From Marinisporobacter sp. (GTDB lineage Bacteria; Bacillota; Clostridia; Peptostreptococcales; Thermotaleaceae), in NCBI GenBank assembly GCA_025210395.1, contig JAOARV010000031.1:1-64000 (forward strand): a stretch of DNA of 64,000 nt. The letters run 5' to 3'. Below, piece after piece: positions 36,222 to 45,511 of the stretch. The stretch's first letter is position 1; every line of letters starts with the position of its first letter. The position numbers and the translations under genes are program-made. Below the pieces are notes generated by a model, which ran no database searches, had not been told where the DNA came from, and saw nothing but the letters and a program-made list of their open reading frames with translations.

Positions 36222-37883
36222 TTAATAGTCTTCTGCGCTTACTGCATTAGCTATATTTTTAATTTCTTCCCATCTTTCAGGGGATAGTCGATAGCCAGTA
36301 CCAGGACCCATATAATCATTACAATCATTTACTGCACTAATTACATTAAAATCACGATCGATAATTGCAGATGTATGTAAATAATCTCCTGAAATTCTTT
36401 GTTTCAGCATATTGAAGATATTCTTTGCAATATCCTTATAGCCTTTGCTATTTAATGCTTTCACCACATCAATTCCTGTTATTCCTCTATTCATCATCTC
36501 TTCTGCTGCTTTAAGATCCTCTACTACATTTCTATCTGGCATATCTTTACTTCCATGGGCATAAGTTGCCGCTTCCACTTCTTCATCTGTAATAGCTGGA
36601 AGTCCAAGCTCATCAAATACAGCTTGTAATGCTCTTGCAGCTTTATTTCTAATTTCTATGACTTCATCCTCTGATACAGGTCTTAATCCACCATCTACCA
36701 TAAGATCTCTTTGTAGAATATTGTAATCATCAAAATCTTCCGCATCAAAGTTGGATCCAGCAAACATATTGTCATAGTTTGGTACAGCACTATATCCTGA
36801 GAAGATAAAATCCGTTCCAGGAAGCATTTGCATTAAGGTTCTTGCTGTTCTTCTAATATCTGAATGGGTAAAGGTTTGATCATTTCCAGAAGCAACCTCT
36901 AAGTCAAGCATAGTCGTAATTAAATTTTCTGCTAGAACAGCTCTAATTCCTGATGGCACCCCACCTGGAACACCTATACAACTAATAGATCCATTTTGAA
37001 GACCCTGAACCCCTGCTCCTTTTGTTACATAAATACATCTAGCCTCTAGATATAACATAGATTTTCCTTCTGCATAGCCCATTAAAACTTCTGAACCTGT
37101 TCCAGAGGTAAATCTCATTTTAAGTCCCCTTGATGCATATGCAGATGCTAAGAAGGATTTAGACCAAGGGGTATCATCCCCATCTATAAATACAGGCTCC
37201 GTTCCATAAACAGAAACTGTTTCAGCATAATTGGTAAGTCCTCTCATCCCTAATAAAAGCTCTGTTGCTTCCTCTACAGCACATTGGGTAAGGATTCCAC
37301 CTCTTCCTGTTTGTGCCCCTACCATAATCGATAATGCATTAAATGGTGCATAACGAACAATACCTACTGTAGTCTCCATCTCATCAAAGCCTCTTAAAGC
37401 TGCTTCAGCTGCATCTGCTGCTATCTGAACTGGATGATCCTTTACATTCGTTACATGACATTGATTAGAAGGAGTTTTTCTCGCTCTCATCTTTTGAAGA
37501 GACATCATCATTTCTACGACATTCATACTACCTACCACTTCAACAATTTTAGCTGGTGTCATTCCTGTAGTAAGCTTGATGATTTCCTCTCTAGGTACAT
37601 TTATATCTACAAGCATTTTTGAAAGCTTCAACGAATCCATTTGCATAACTTCTTCCGCTTTTTCTAAGTTCATTGCATAATCTGCAATAAATCTGTCTAG
37701 CATATCAAAGTCTTCTCTTTTTTTTCCGTCTAGCTCTACTACAAGTCCATTTTCTATTTTTATGCTTGGTTTTGGATCATTTGGACTATTCATAGCAATA
37801 AGCCCCACTTCTGCCCACTCTTTTACAAAACCATCTTGATTAACAGGACGATTTTTTAATACTTCAAAACGTTTAGACTTCAT
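36222..37883 (-). CDS. pduC: Diol/glycerol dehydratase large subunit PduC
   Basis: A 553-residue catalytic subunit, nearly the exact length of Klebsiella and Salmonella PduC (554). It binds adenosylcobalamin and dehydrates 1,2-propanediol to propionaldehyde or glycerol to 3-hydroxypropionaldehyde by a radical mechanism. Family segments include KMRARKTPSNQCHVTNVKDHP, GTGSEVLMGYAEGKSMLYLE, GSKDMPDRNVVEDL and NDYMGPGTGYRL. Microcompartment context favours 1,2-propanediol, but the adjacent GldA keeps glycerol open; sequence alone does not separate them. Confidence 0.96.
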   Translation of the reverse strand: MKSKRFEVLKNRPVNQDGFVKEWAEVGLIAMNSPNDPKPSIKIENGLVVELDGKKREDFDMLDRFIADYAMNLEKAEEVMQMDSLKLSKMLVDINVPREEIIKLTTGMTPAKIVEVVGSMNVVEMMMSLQKMRARKTPSNQCHVTNVKDHPVQIAADAAEAALRGFDEMETTVGIVRYAPFNALSIMVGAQTGRGGILTQCAVEEATELLLGMRGLTNYAETVSVYGTEPVFIDGDDTPWSKSFLASAYASRGLKMRFTSGTGSEVLMGYAEGKSMLYLEARCIYVTKGAGVQGLQNGSISCIGVPGGVPSGIRAVLAENLITTMLDLEVASGNDQTFTHSDIRRTARTLMQMLPGTDFIFSGYSAVPNYDNMFAGSNFDAEDFDDYNILQRDLMVDGGLRPVSEDEVIEIRNKAARALQAVFDELGLPAITDEEVEAATYAHGSKDMPDRNVVEDLKAAEEMMNRGITGIDVVKALNSKGYKDIAKNIFNMLKQRISGDYLHTSAIIDRDFNVISAVNDCNDYMGPGTGYRLSPERWEEIKNIANAVSAEDY

Positions 37884-37912
37884 AACTTTTCCCCTCCCTT
37901 TCTTTCAAGATC

Positions 37913-38743
37913 TTATATATATGGAGTTGTAGTAGATTTAGCTTCTCCTCCAAGGGCTTGTAACGCCTGAAGCCCTACCTCTTTAGCCGCAATAAGAGAT
38001 TGTCTTACTGCTCCAGAATCTCCGCAAATCATTAAGATAGCCTCATTTGAATAGCTTGTTCCTCCATTTCCAGGAGAACCATATCCTAAAACTTCAACAT
38101 TTGCAGCCTTCACTGCCGTATCAGATATTAAAACACCAATAGCTGCGGGAGCACCTACAATTAAGCCAAACGCTTTCCCAATAGGTGCATTAAATGCTTT
38201 ATTACATGCAAAGCTTGCTCTAGCCGTATATTGAAACTCTAAATGTCCTGCATCATTAGCATAAACATCTCCAAAGGTTCTTTCTAATTCCTTTAGTGTT
38301 ACTTCTACTGCACGTCTTGCATCAGATACGTCCTCTGCACCAAATATAATTAAAGACCCGTGTCCTGCTCCACCCTTAGTATCCCTTGGAAGTTCTACAC
38401 TGATAATTTCTGTATTTGTAGCCTTTACAGCCTCATCTGCTGCCATGATTTGAGGACCAGCACCCGTACGTCCTCCTACGATTCCTATAGAACGATAATT
38501 CTTTTCAAGCTTCATAGCTTCAAGAAGCTGTGTATCTACATTTGCAATAACAAATCCTATAGTTTCTCCTATAGCTGTGCCTACAAATTCAGTTAAGCTA
38601 CAATACGGCATCTTACATACTTCCTTTTCACATTTTTCTACAGGTTCTACTTTTTCTACAGATTCTACCCTAGGCGCTACCTCACCTGCTCCTACCTTCT
38701 TCATCACTTCTTCCATGATTTTTTCCATTAATTGTTCCTTCAC
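37913..38743 (-). CDS. pduB: Shell trimer PduB (tandem BMC)
   Basis: A 276-residue protein: an N-terminal amphipathic extension of about 45 residues (MKEQLMEKIMEEVMKKVG, then a charged linker) and two BMC domains (about 48-160 and 165-270). PduB trimers gate metabolite pores; the extension links shell and enzyme core in other Pdu systems. It lies between pduA (40 bases) and pduC (29 bases). A second start at residue 6 is possible. Confidence 0.94.
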   Translation of the reverse strand: MKEQLMEKIMEEVMKKVGAGEVAPRVESVEKVEPVEKCEKEVCKMPYCSLTEFVGTAIGETIGFVIANVDTQLLEAMKLEKNYRSIGIVGGRTGAGPQIMAADEAVKATNTEIISVELPRDTKGGAGHGSLIIFGAEDVSDARRAVEVTLKELERTFGDVYANDAGHLEFQYTARASFACNKAFNAPIGKAFGLIVGAPAAIGVLISDTAVKAANVEVLGYGSPGNGGTSYSNEAILMICGDSGAVRQSLIAAKEVGLQALQALGGEAKSTTTPYI

Positions 38744-38783
38744 AATTTACACCTCCATATTTTTTTAAATAAAACAATTCAAT

Positions 38784-39062
38784 CTATCTATTCGGTAATA
38801 TTTTTTCAACATCTGTATGTGGTCTTGGAATTACATGAACAGACAGCACTTGCCCTACTTTTTGAGCAGCCGCGGCTCCCGCATCTGTAGCTGCTTTTAC
38901 TGCCCCTACATCTCCTCTTACCATAACTGTAACAAGACCTGATCCTATTTTTTCATAACCTACTAATCCTACATTTGCTGCTTTTACCATAGCATCTGCT
39001 GCTTCTATGGCTCCAACTAACCCCTTTGTTTCTACCATACCCAATGCTTCTCTTGTCATCAT
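38784..39062 (-). CDS. pduA: Shell hexamer PduA (BMC-H), first pdu structural gene
   Basis: A 92-residue BMC-H protein, [19 protein letters not shown] ... [15 protein letters not shown], ending NR. It is nearly identical in the core to the paralog at 31763-32050. It is the first gene of the microcompartment operon, with GGAGG 6 bases before the start. The 226-base gap upstream holds the regulator terminator and presumably the pdu promoter. Confidence 0.94.
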   Translation of the reverse strand: MMTREALGMVETKGLVGAIEAADAMVKAANVGLVGYEKIGSGLVTVMVRGDVGAVKAATDAGAAAAQKVGQVLSVHVIPRPHTDVEKILPNR

Positions 39063-39246
39063 TTTTCCTCCTTTTAAAGTAAATTTCTAAATTTGTTTAA
39101 AAGTTTGAAAACTCTTAATTTATATCTTTCCTCTATTATATTAATCATCTCTCCTAATATTAATTGAATATATTGCCCATATACTGTAACAAATTGTCTT
39201 CGTCTAAAAGGTAATTTATTGCTTTTTTCTGATAATTTCTTGCAAT

Positions 39247-39283
39247 AAAAAAAGACCTTTCTAAATCAATTAAAAAGATCTTT
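39247..39283 (-). terminator. Terminator after the PocR-system response regulator
   Basis: The minus-strand stem AAAGATC / GGTCTTT, with further AAA/TTT pairing inside the loop, is followed by a T-run 6 bases past the regulator stop. It separates the regulator unit from the pdu operon. Confidence 0.6.
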
Positions 39284-39288
39284 AAAAC

Positions 39289-40386
39289 TTATATACTCCA
39301 TTTTCCATTCATTATAAATGTATTTTTCTTTAAGATATTTTGGGGTGTTTTTTTTGAATTTCTATATTCTGTAGGTGTACTTCCTGTAATTTTCTTAAAT
39401 ACCTTACTAAAATAATTGGGTTCATTATAAGAAAGCTCTAATGCAATGTTGATAATAGGCATGTCCGTATGCTCTAATAATTCTTTTGCTATTTCCATCT
39501 TTTTATGAACAATATACGTACTGAAATTAATTCCTACCTTCTTTTTAAACAATTTACTTAAATAATAAGAGCTAATAGAGCCAAATTCTGCAACTTCTTC
39601 TAATGTGATGTTTTTTCTACAATTTTTTTCAATATAATCTAAAATCCTATCCATATCATTGCTATAAATATTTTTCTTATGACTCGATAATTCATTAAAA
39701 ATCAGATCTAAAATTCCCATCAAATTTTGTTGGGCTTTATAGGAATCGTGAAAAATATCTAAATCACTTTTATATTTGTTCCTATATTCTTCAATATTTT
39801 TCTTATTATATATGCTTAAGTCTGATGCTATACTTAATAACCCTTCCATTGCTTCTTTTATATTTTTAACTCTTCCTTGAGGTTCTTTTTCATACGTATC
39901 AAATATTTGTTTAATAATCCCTTTTAGTATATATTTTGAATTTTTATAATCAATTTTCTGAATACTTGTTTCTAGTTGGTTCATCATACGCATCATATCT
40001 ATATGATCTTTTTTTCTTTGATTGATTTGTTTACGAATAGCTTCTATAATCCTACTTGGTCTAGCTGGCTTTAATATATAATCATTCACATTAGCTTTAA
40101 TAGCTTTATGAGCAAAATCAAACTCATCGTATGCAGTAAGAATAATAACTGCCGTATCTGAATCTCTTTTTTTTATTCTTTCACTAGCTTCTAAACCATT
40201 CATCCCGTAAACATTGATATCCATCAGGATTAAGTGTGGCTTCAACTTTTCATGTAGCTCTACAGCCTCTAAACCAGACCCTGTTTCTCCAACAATCTCT
40301 ATACTATTTTTCATTTCTTTTTCAATAATAATCCTTAAAGCTTTTCTCTCTAATTCCTCATCTTCAACAATAAGTAACCTATGCAT
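39289..40386 (-). CDS. AraC-type response regulator of the pdu locus
   Basis: A 365-residue regulator. The start is set at ATG 40386 (MHRLLIVEDEE); GTG at 40395 is an alternative. It has an N-terminal receiver (phospho-acceptor in HLILMDINVYGMNGLE, Lys in YILKPARP), a middle region of about 110 residues, and two AraC helix-turn-helix motifs at the C-terminus (ITLEEVAEFGSISSYYLSKLFKKKVG and a second helix pair ending SEPTEYRN-like). It overlaps the kinase gene by 8 bases. It probably activates the pdu promoter at 39063-39240 when phosphorylated. Confidence 0.9.
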   Translation of the reverse strand: MHRLLIVEDEELERKALRIIIEKEMKNSIEIVGETGSGLEAVELHEKLKPHLILMDINVYGMNGLEASERIKKRDSDTAVIILTAYDEFDFAHKAIKANVNDYILKPARPSRIIEAIRKQINQRKKDHIDMMRMMNQLETSIQKIDYKNSKYILKGIIKQIFDTYEKEPQGRVKNIKEAMEGLLSIASDLSIYNKKNIEEYRNKYKSDLDIFHDSYKAQQNLMGILDLIFNELSSHKKNIYSNDMDRILDYIEKNCRKNITLEEVAEFGSISSYYLSKLFKKKVGINFSTYIVHKKMEIAKELLEHTDMPIINIALELSYNEPNYFSKVFKKITGSTPTEYRNSKKTPQNILKKNTFIMNGKWSI

Positions 40387-41632
40387 TATAACCACCTACA
40401 CCTCTATTAATTGGTATCTGCATCTTCACCGTTGTTCCCTTCTTGAAATCACTATGAATATCTAATATATAATTTTCCTCAAAATAGTAATAAAGTCTCT
40501 TGTTTAAATTATTTAACCCAATTCCAGTAGATCGTGAATCTTCATCCTTCTTATTTTCATTTAGAATACCTCTTAACTTTTCTTTTGACATGCCTACTCC
40601 ATTATCTTTTATTTTAATCACCACTGTATTGTTTAACTTATAAATAGAAAGCTTAATCATTCCGCCCTCTTTCTTCTTTTCTATACCATGATGAATAGCA
40701 TTTTCTACAATAGGCTGCAAAAGCATAAAGGGAATCATCATATTATTTATTTCATCCTCTACTTCAATATGATATTTTAATCGTTTTCCAAGTCGCATGG
40801 CTTGTATCTTTAGGTAATTTTGTATATATTGGATTTCATCTTTTAAACATACCAGGTGAGTTGAATTTTTTTTAAGGGTATATCTTAATAATTCTGAAAA
40901 GGAAAAAACAATTTCCTGAGTAGAAAAAGCATTTTCTAGTAAAGCAAGTCTTGCAATGGTATTCAGTACATTGAATAAAAAATGTGGATTCATTTGGGAT
41001 TGAAGAGATTTTATTTCTGAAACCTTCAAAGATTTTTCAAGCTCTGCTCTTAATTTCATTTCCTTCATTAACTCTAAATTTTTTTTATTCAATTCATCCT
41101 GTATTAAATGAACAATCCCCTTTTCTACAAAATAATTTGAAATAGCAAACATCATATCTGCAGCAGCTACAAGCTTTTTATAAGATATAGGCTTTATAGA
41201 TTCATAAGCTTCCACTAGCTTTTCATCTTCTTTCCACGATAAGGAATCCTTTGCAGCAATATGATCTAAATGTACTTGATCCTCATTTTTTATTTTAACT
41301 TGTCCTGCTAAAATAGCGCCTAAATATTGTCCTCTTATAATAATAGGTATAGCAAAATCAATAAGCCCTGCATGACATTTATAAACATAGGGCTTTCCAC
41401 TTCTAGCCGCCTCAATGCCTCCATGGGCATCTGAACGAAGGCAAGCTTCATTACATCCTTCATGTTTTCTAAAAAGGGTACAGAATTTAGAAAAATTACT
41501 ATACTTCGTAATCGGTCGTCCCATATAATCTACTGTCACAGCAGCAAAACCAGTAGCTTCTGAAAATTTATCTTGAATTTCCTGAAGTACATCTACATCT
41601 ATGCATTCATTAATCATTGGAAAATTATTCAT
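40379..41632 (-). CDS. PocR-domain sensor histidine kinase (LytS-type)
   Basis: A 417-residue cytoplasmic kinase without membrane helices. Residues about 8-165 are a PocR sensor (FSEATGFAAVTVDYMGRPIT, conserved Cys in FC, CNEAC and KCHAG). A coiled coil follows, then a His_kinase domain with the phospho-acceptor in QMNPHFLFNVLNT and an HATPase with LLQPIVENAIHHG and GIGLNNLNKRL. PocR domains sense 1,2-propanediol or glycerol-like ligands. It pairs with the overlapping AraC regulator and lies directly upstream of the pdu operon. Confidence 0.92.
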   Translation of the reverse strand: MNNFPMINECIDVDVLQEIQDKFSEATGFAAVTVDYMGRPITKYSNFSKFCTLFRKHEGCNEACLRSDAHGGIEAARSGKPYVYKCHAGLIDFAIPIIIRGQYLGAILAGQVKIKNEDQVHLDHIAAKDSLSWKEDEKLVEAYESIKPISYKKLVAAADMMFAISNYFVEKGIVHLIQDELNKKNLELMKEMKLRAELEKSLKVSEIKSLQSQMNPHFLFNVLNTIARLALLENAFSTQEIVFSFSELLRYTLKKNSTHLVCLKDEIQYIQNYLKIQAMRLGKRLKYHIEVEDEINNMMIPFMLLQPIVENAIHHGIEKKKEGGMIKLSIYKLNNTVVIKIKDNGVGMSKEKLRGILNENKKDEDSRSTGIGLNNLNKRLYYYFEENYILDIHSDFKKGTTVKMQIPINRGVGGYNA

Positions 41633-41683
41633 AATTCATCTCCCCTAAGTATTTTAGTGAGAAATCATATTTTATAAATTTTT

Positions 41684-42400
41684 CTAACTGATTAAGAAAA
41701 GGATTCCTATAAAAACCATATTCATAATAAAAAGCCCTAGACTTATGAAAAAACATTTTGACTTTATCAGGCATATTCGAGAATTTTGATGGATCATTTT
41801 ACTCAAATCTCTATGAGCTAGCTTAAATTGATATTCTTTATTAATGTTAATAGGATATTCTTCTTTTTCATTACGTTTTAACAACCTCTGATGCACTAAC
41901 AATAATAAAGTTTCTTCATCAATTTGTGCCATGTCCTCATAATTATAAATATTTTTAGAAGTATATTTTGATAAATCCTTTTCTTCTAGGATACGATTCC
42001 TTTTTTTATTACTTTCATCCTCTTTATTTCTTCTAATCACTACCCGAGACTCTGTAAATAATGTATCATTTTTTTCTTGTTTTTCTTTCTGGTCTTCACT
42101 ACTACTCATTAATTTCTCCAAATCATCCTTCTTCTCCTCCTTTTCTTTATTCAATTTTCTTCCAAAAAGTGTAGGTAATTTCTTTCCAATAAAAGAATAT
42201 GCAGAAATCATTATAGAAATAATACATAAAATCAGTAATACTTTTTTTGTTTCTAAAAATGACCCGAAAATAAAAGACATCAATCCTAAATTTAAAGCGA
42301 TCAGTCCACTATTTCTTGCTTCTTCAAATACAATCCAATTGTTTGTTCTATCTAAAATATTATTTAATTCTTCTAGCATATTTTGATCCTCCTTCTTCAT
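41684..42400 (-). CDS. Unknown membrane protein with N- and C-terminal helices
   Basis: A 238-residue protein of no family I can name firmly. Two membrane helices near the start (about 32-48 and 54-71) are followed by about 140 residues of highly charged cytoplasmic sequence rich in Lys/Glu/Asp, and a last helix (about 215-237). A segment NNWIVFEEARNSGLIALNL before the first helix and the overall layout recall the Pycsar effector-type (DUF5706) membrane proteins, but no cyclase gene is adjacent, so this is only a weak resemblance. It lies between the PocR kinase (51 bases) and the tRNA cluster. Confidence 0.7.
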   Translation of the reverse strand: MKKEDQNMLEELNNILDRTNNWIVFEEARNSGLIALNLGLMSFIFGSFLETKKVLLILCIISIMISAYSFIGKKLPTLFGRKLNKEKEEKKDDLEKLMSSSEDQKEKQEKNDTLFTESRVVIRRNKEDESNKKRNRILEEKDLSKYTSKNIYNYEDMAQIDEETLLLLVHQRLLKRNEKEEYPININKEYQFKLAHRDLSKMIHQNSRICLIKSKCFFISLGLFIMNMVFIGILFLIS

Positions 42401-42643
42401 GTTTTTTCATTAATAAAATATACTTTTTATTAAAAATCATCATAACGCTATCTATAATTTAATCATAACGTTATTTTCATGAAAAACTTTAACACTAATT
42501 TGCTCCTTTTCTATAACTATTTGTCTAGTTCTCTTTTTAATTTTTTCGCTCCTTCATAGAACAGTATTTTTTTGTCCTTTACGAGTATTTTTTTGCCTTC
42601 TCTTTCATTTGACATAATTCATTGTATTTTTACAAATTCTATA

Positions 42644-42672
42644 TTGACATATACAATTCCATAATGTATTAT
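42644..42672 (+). promoter_or_regulatory. Promoter of the tRNA-Lys/tRNA-Thr unit
   Basis: TTGACA (42644-42649), 17 bases, then TATTAT (42667-42672), consensus sigma-A spacing, 25 bases before the first tRNA base. Confidence 0.85.
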
Positions 42673-42697
42673 ATATAATTGTGAGTAACAAAAAAAC

Positions 42698-42773
42698 GAC
42701 CCATTAGCTCAGTTGGTAGAGCACTTGACTTTTAATCAAGGTGTCCCGCGTTCGAGCCGCGGATGGGTCACCA
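42698..42773 (+). tRNA. tRNA-Lys (anticodon TTT)
   Basis: A 76-base cloverleaf with acceptor GACCCAT / ATGGGTC, D-arm AGCTCAGTTGGTAGAGC, anticodon loop CTTTTAA (anticodon TTT), T-arm with TTCGA and an encoded CCA end. It reads AAA/AAG. Confidence 0.97.
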
Positions 42774-42776
42774 TTT

Positions 42777-42851
42777 GCTGGTGTGGCTCAACGGTAGAGC
42801 AGCTGACTTGTAATCAGCAGGTTGGGGGTTCGATTCCCTTCGCCAGCTCCA
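42777..42851 (+). tRNA. tRNA-Thr (anticodon TGT)
   Basis: A 75-base cloverleaf with acceptor GCTGGTG pairing with CGCCAGC, anticodon loop CTTGTAA (anticodon TGT), T-loop TTCGATT and an encoded CCA. It starts 3 bases after tRNA-Lys, so both come from one transcript. Confidence 0.97.
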
Positions 42852-42866
42852 TTTACCTTTAGAAAA

Positions 42867-42908
42867 AAGGGGTGTAAGATACGAGTTCTTACGCTTCTTT
42901 TTTATTTT
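42867..42908 (+). terminator. Terminator of the first tRNA unit
   Basis: A 13-bp stem with G-T pairs (AAGGGGTGTAAGA / TCTTACGCTTCTT) followed by a T-run, 15 bases after tRNA-Thr. Confidence 0.8.
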
Positions 42909-42924
42909 TTTGAAATAAGATTGG

Positions 42925-42953
42925 TTGACATTTAGAATATATTTTTGTACTAT
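42925..42953 (+). promoter_or_regulatory. Promoter of the second tRNA-Thr unit
   Basis: TTGACA (42925-42930), 17 bases, then TACTAT (42948-42953). It lies upstream of the tRNA remnant at 43013 and the intact tRNA-Thr at 43131. Confidence 0.75.
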
Positions 42954-43012
42954 AGTTGTATGGTAATTTTTTACAATCATGTGTTAAAATAGTTCTTTCG
43001 TTGTTAAAATAC

Positions 43013-43032
43013 GCTAGTGTGGCTCAATGGTA
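43013..43032 (+). pseudogene. 5' remnant of a tRNA-Thr
   Basis: Twenty bases identical to the first twenty of the tRNA-Thr at 43131, with a similar short stretch before both copies. The match ends within the D-arm and no tRNA-like remainder follows. It appears to be a partial duplication or decayed tRNA gene inside the same transcription unit. Confidence 0.75.
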
Positions 43033-43130
43033 TAAGTAGAGAACACGAATCTTTGATTTGGTGTGAATCACTTAGTTATGAGTTACAATAACGAATCAAC
43101 TATGCAATGGGCATAAAATAGTTAATATAC

Positions 43131-43205
43131 GCTAGTGTGGCTCAATGGTAGAGCAGCTGAATCGTAATCAGCCGGTTGGGGGTTCGATTCCCTTCACTAG
43201 CTCCA
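43131..43205 (+). tRNA. tRNA-Thr (anticodon CGT)
   Basis: A 75-base cloverleaf with acceptor GCTAGTG / CACTAGC, anticodon loop ATCGTAA (anticodon CGT, reading ACG), T-arm GGGGG-TTCGATT-CCCTT and an encoded CCA. The body is very similar to tRNA-Thr(TGT) at 42777, so the two isoacceptors probably arose by duplication. The loop starts with A rather than C at position 32. Confidence 0.95.
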
Positions 43206-43208
43206 AAC

Positions 43209-43237
43209 AAAGCTCTTGGATTTAATCCAAGAGCTTT
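43209..43237. terminator. Terminator between tRNA-Thr(CGT) and the chemoreceptor gene
   Basis: A 12-bp stem AAAGCTCTTGGA / TCCAAGAGCTTT between convergent units; short T-rich flanks on both strands. Confidence 0.75.
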
Positions 43238-43262
43238 ATATGTTGTATGTAAATATTTATCA

Positions 43263-45347
43263 CTATAGCTTAAATTTTGAAACAATACCCTTCAATTTTT
43301 TTGCGCTTTCTAAGTTATCCTTTGTACTGGCTTGAACATCTATTAATTTTTCAACAATTGTAGATGTTCTTTGTGTAACATTTTCAGCTCCACTAGCTCC
43401 TTCGGTTACCATTTTAGAAACTTCACCAATAGCTATTGATATATTTTCAATAGATGCATGCAATTCTTCTGATGATGCACTGAAGTCTATCATTAAACTA
43501 TTGAAAACTTCAGCATCGTTACTATATGTTTCTCCTACTTCTATTAACTTTTTATAATCTTCATTTATTTCTTCTTCAATAAATTTAAGCATCTTTTGTG
43601 AACTACCTACTAGATTCACTACAGAACCATTCACAATTTCTACTACATTTTGAATATCTATAATCGTCTTAGAAGACTGGTCTGCTAATTTTCGAATTTC
43701 ATCTGCAACTACAGCAAAGCCTTTTCCTGCTTCTCCAGCTCTTGCCGCTTCAATACTTGCATTTAACGCAAGTAAATTTGTTTGCCCTGTAATCTGTAAA
43801 ATCATATCTGTCAATAGATTAATTTTTTCTACTGATTTTGACTGATCAATAGCTAAATCCAATTCCTTTCTGACATTGCTATAAATAGACTCTGTCTTTT
43901 TAATAGATTGAATTGCATTTGCCTTTAATTCATTAGCTCTTGTATGTGAATCATTGGATGAAGCAACTCCTTTTTCAGCCTTTTCTGCAATAGAGCTCGC
44001 CACAGTATTCATTTCAGTAGCAGACCCATTAATCTCCTCTGACGTAGCCGCAGCTTCTTCCATGCCAGTGGATAGCACCTCTGTCGTAGCAGAAGTATCA
44101 TTGGTTTGATCATTCAATACTGCTACTAAACTTTCTACTTTGTGTACATTTTCTGTAATATTCGCTGAAGCATGGAATAATTCACCAGCAAGCTCTACTA
44201 ATTTTCCTCTTAATAAAGCTATAGATTTTGCCATGACTCCCGTTTCATCTTTATTTTTTAGCAATACATCTAAGCCATGGTTATCAGCTAGTTCAAAATT
44301 TGCCATTCTATTGATTAGTTCCGTTACCTTTACAATGGGCTTAGAAATTAAATGTCCCATATATAAACCAATAATGATAGCTAAAATTATTCCTAACAAC
44401 ATTTGTATCATCATGTTAAACGTGAGCTTCTTTATTGGTTGAAATACTTCATTTACAGGTGATGCCAACGCAATAATCCACCCATTTGACAGATGAGAAT
44501 AGCCAGATATTTTCTCTTCCCCTTCTAATTCATACTTTACAACTCCTGAATAATTTTTCTCCATTTCTTCCGTTATTATTTTCAAGTCCCCATTATTTAC
44601 AGTTTTAAAATCATCTCCCTCATTGAACATAGGATGAATTAATACATCAAAGTTCTTATTCAATAAATATGCATAGCCCGTATCATATGTCTTCATATCC
44701 TCAATTTTCTTTTTCATGTCATCTATACGAACGTCCATTCCAATAATACCAATTAAAACATCTTCTTTAAATACGGCTTCCGTATATGAAATTATATATA
44801 CGTTTATATCAGGATCTACATATGGATCACTCCATACCCCTTTTTTTGTTCTGATTGGTTCATAATAATAATCCATATCTTCATCCTCAGGATCATAATA
44901 GCTGATATCTTCACTACCAAAACCTTCATCATTTTTTACAAATACATTATTTTCTTCTATGTACCAGGAAAAATAATCTTTTCCAGTGAGATCTGGATTG
45001 GCCATAAAGTAAACCCCTTGTACTTTATTTGTTTTTTCTGAAATTCTTTTGATTACTGGATCTATTGATTCTAGATATTCTAGAATATAGTTAGCGTCAC
45101 CATTAAATTTTTCCAAATCAAATGTAGCAAATACATTTGATGTTAAAGCACCTGTAGCACCTTCAATATTTTTAAAAGTTTGACTAAATTCATTTGCATA
45201 TTTTTCAGACAGATACGTCAATTTATCATTTGTTTCCACCTTCATAAGCTTGGAACTTTGTAAGATGCTACTACTTCCTAATAATAATGCAACAATAAGC
45301 GTACACACTACAATCGCAGACATTATTTTATAACTGATTCTTTTCAT
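43263..45347 (-). CDS. Methyl-accepting chemotaxis protein (dCache type)
   Basis: A 694-residue transmembrane chemoreceptor: helix 1 (about 8-28), a large extracellular double-Cache sensor (about 35-305), helix 2 (about 310-332), HAMP (about 333-390), and a cytoplasmic MCP domain with the hairpin tip [29 protein letters not shown]. No CheR-binding pentapeptide at the C-terminus. The ligand is unknown. Gene upstream on the same strand is the 125-residue membrane protein, separated by a terminator. Confidence 0.93.
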   Translation of the reverse strand: MKRISYKIMSAIVVCTLIVALLLGSSSILQSSKLMKVETNDKLTYLSEKYANEFSQTFKNIEGATGALTSNVFATFDLEKFNGDANYILEYLESIDPVIKRISEKTNKVQGVYFMANPDLTGKDYFSWYIEENNVFVKNDEGFGSEDISYYDPEDEDMDYYYEPIRTKKGVWSDPYVDPDINVYIISYTEAVFKEDVLIGIIGMDVRIDDMKKKIEDMKTYDTGYAYLLNKNFDVLIHPMFNEGDDFKTVNNGDLKIITEEMEKNYSGVVKYELEGEEKISGYSHLSNGWIIALASPVNEVFQPIKKLTFNMMIQMLLGIILAIIIGLYMGHLISKPIVKVTELINRMANFELADNHGLDVLLKNKDETGVMAKSIALLRGKLVELAGELFHASANITENVHKVESLVAVLNDQTNDTSATTEVLSTGMEEAAATSEEINGSATEMNTVASSIAEKAEKGVASSNDSHTRANELKANAIQSIKKTESIYSNVRKELDLAIDQSKSVEKINLLTDMILQITGQTNLLALNASIEAARAGEAGKGFAVVADEIRKLADQSSKTIIDIQNVVEIVNGSVVNLVGSSQKMLKFIEEEINEDYKKLIEVGETYSNDAEVFNSLMIDFSASSEELHASIENISIAIGEVSKMVTEGASGAENVTQRTSTIVEKLIDVQASTKDNLESAKKLKGIVSKFKL

Positions 45348-45428
45348 TTGAAATCCTCCTTAGGGATTATTGAATTTAACTATATGCCCTCGTTCATATT
45401 TTACTGCCAGTGGATTTGTTTAGTTCAT

Positions 45429-45452
45429 AAAAAAGAGCCTTAATAGGCTCTT
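45429..45452 (-). terminator. Terminator after the small membrane protein gene
   Basis: The minus-strand stem AAGAGCC / GGCTCTT is followed by TTTTTT, about 60 bases past the stop at 45512. Confidence 0.75.
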
Positions 45453-45511
45453 AGAATAGTTTTTTAGTACTAGATTATATATATAGTAAGAAAGAATACA
45501 CAAAATTATTT

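Noticed and set aside
42768-42980. Minus-strand ORF of 70 codons containing SNPQPADYKSAALPLS
   Set aside because: It is antisense to tRNA-Thr; this peptide is a familiar artefact of translating tRNA genes.
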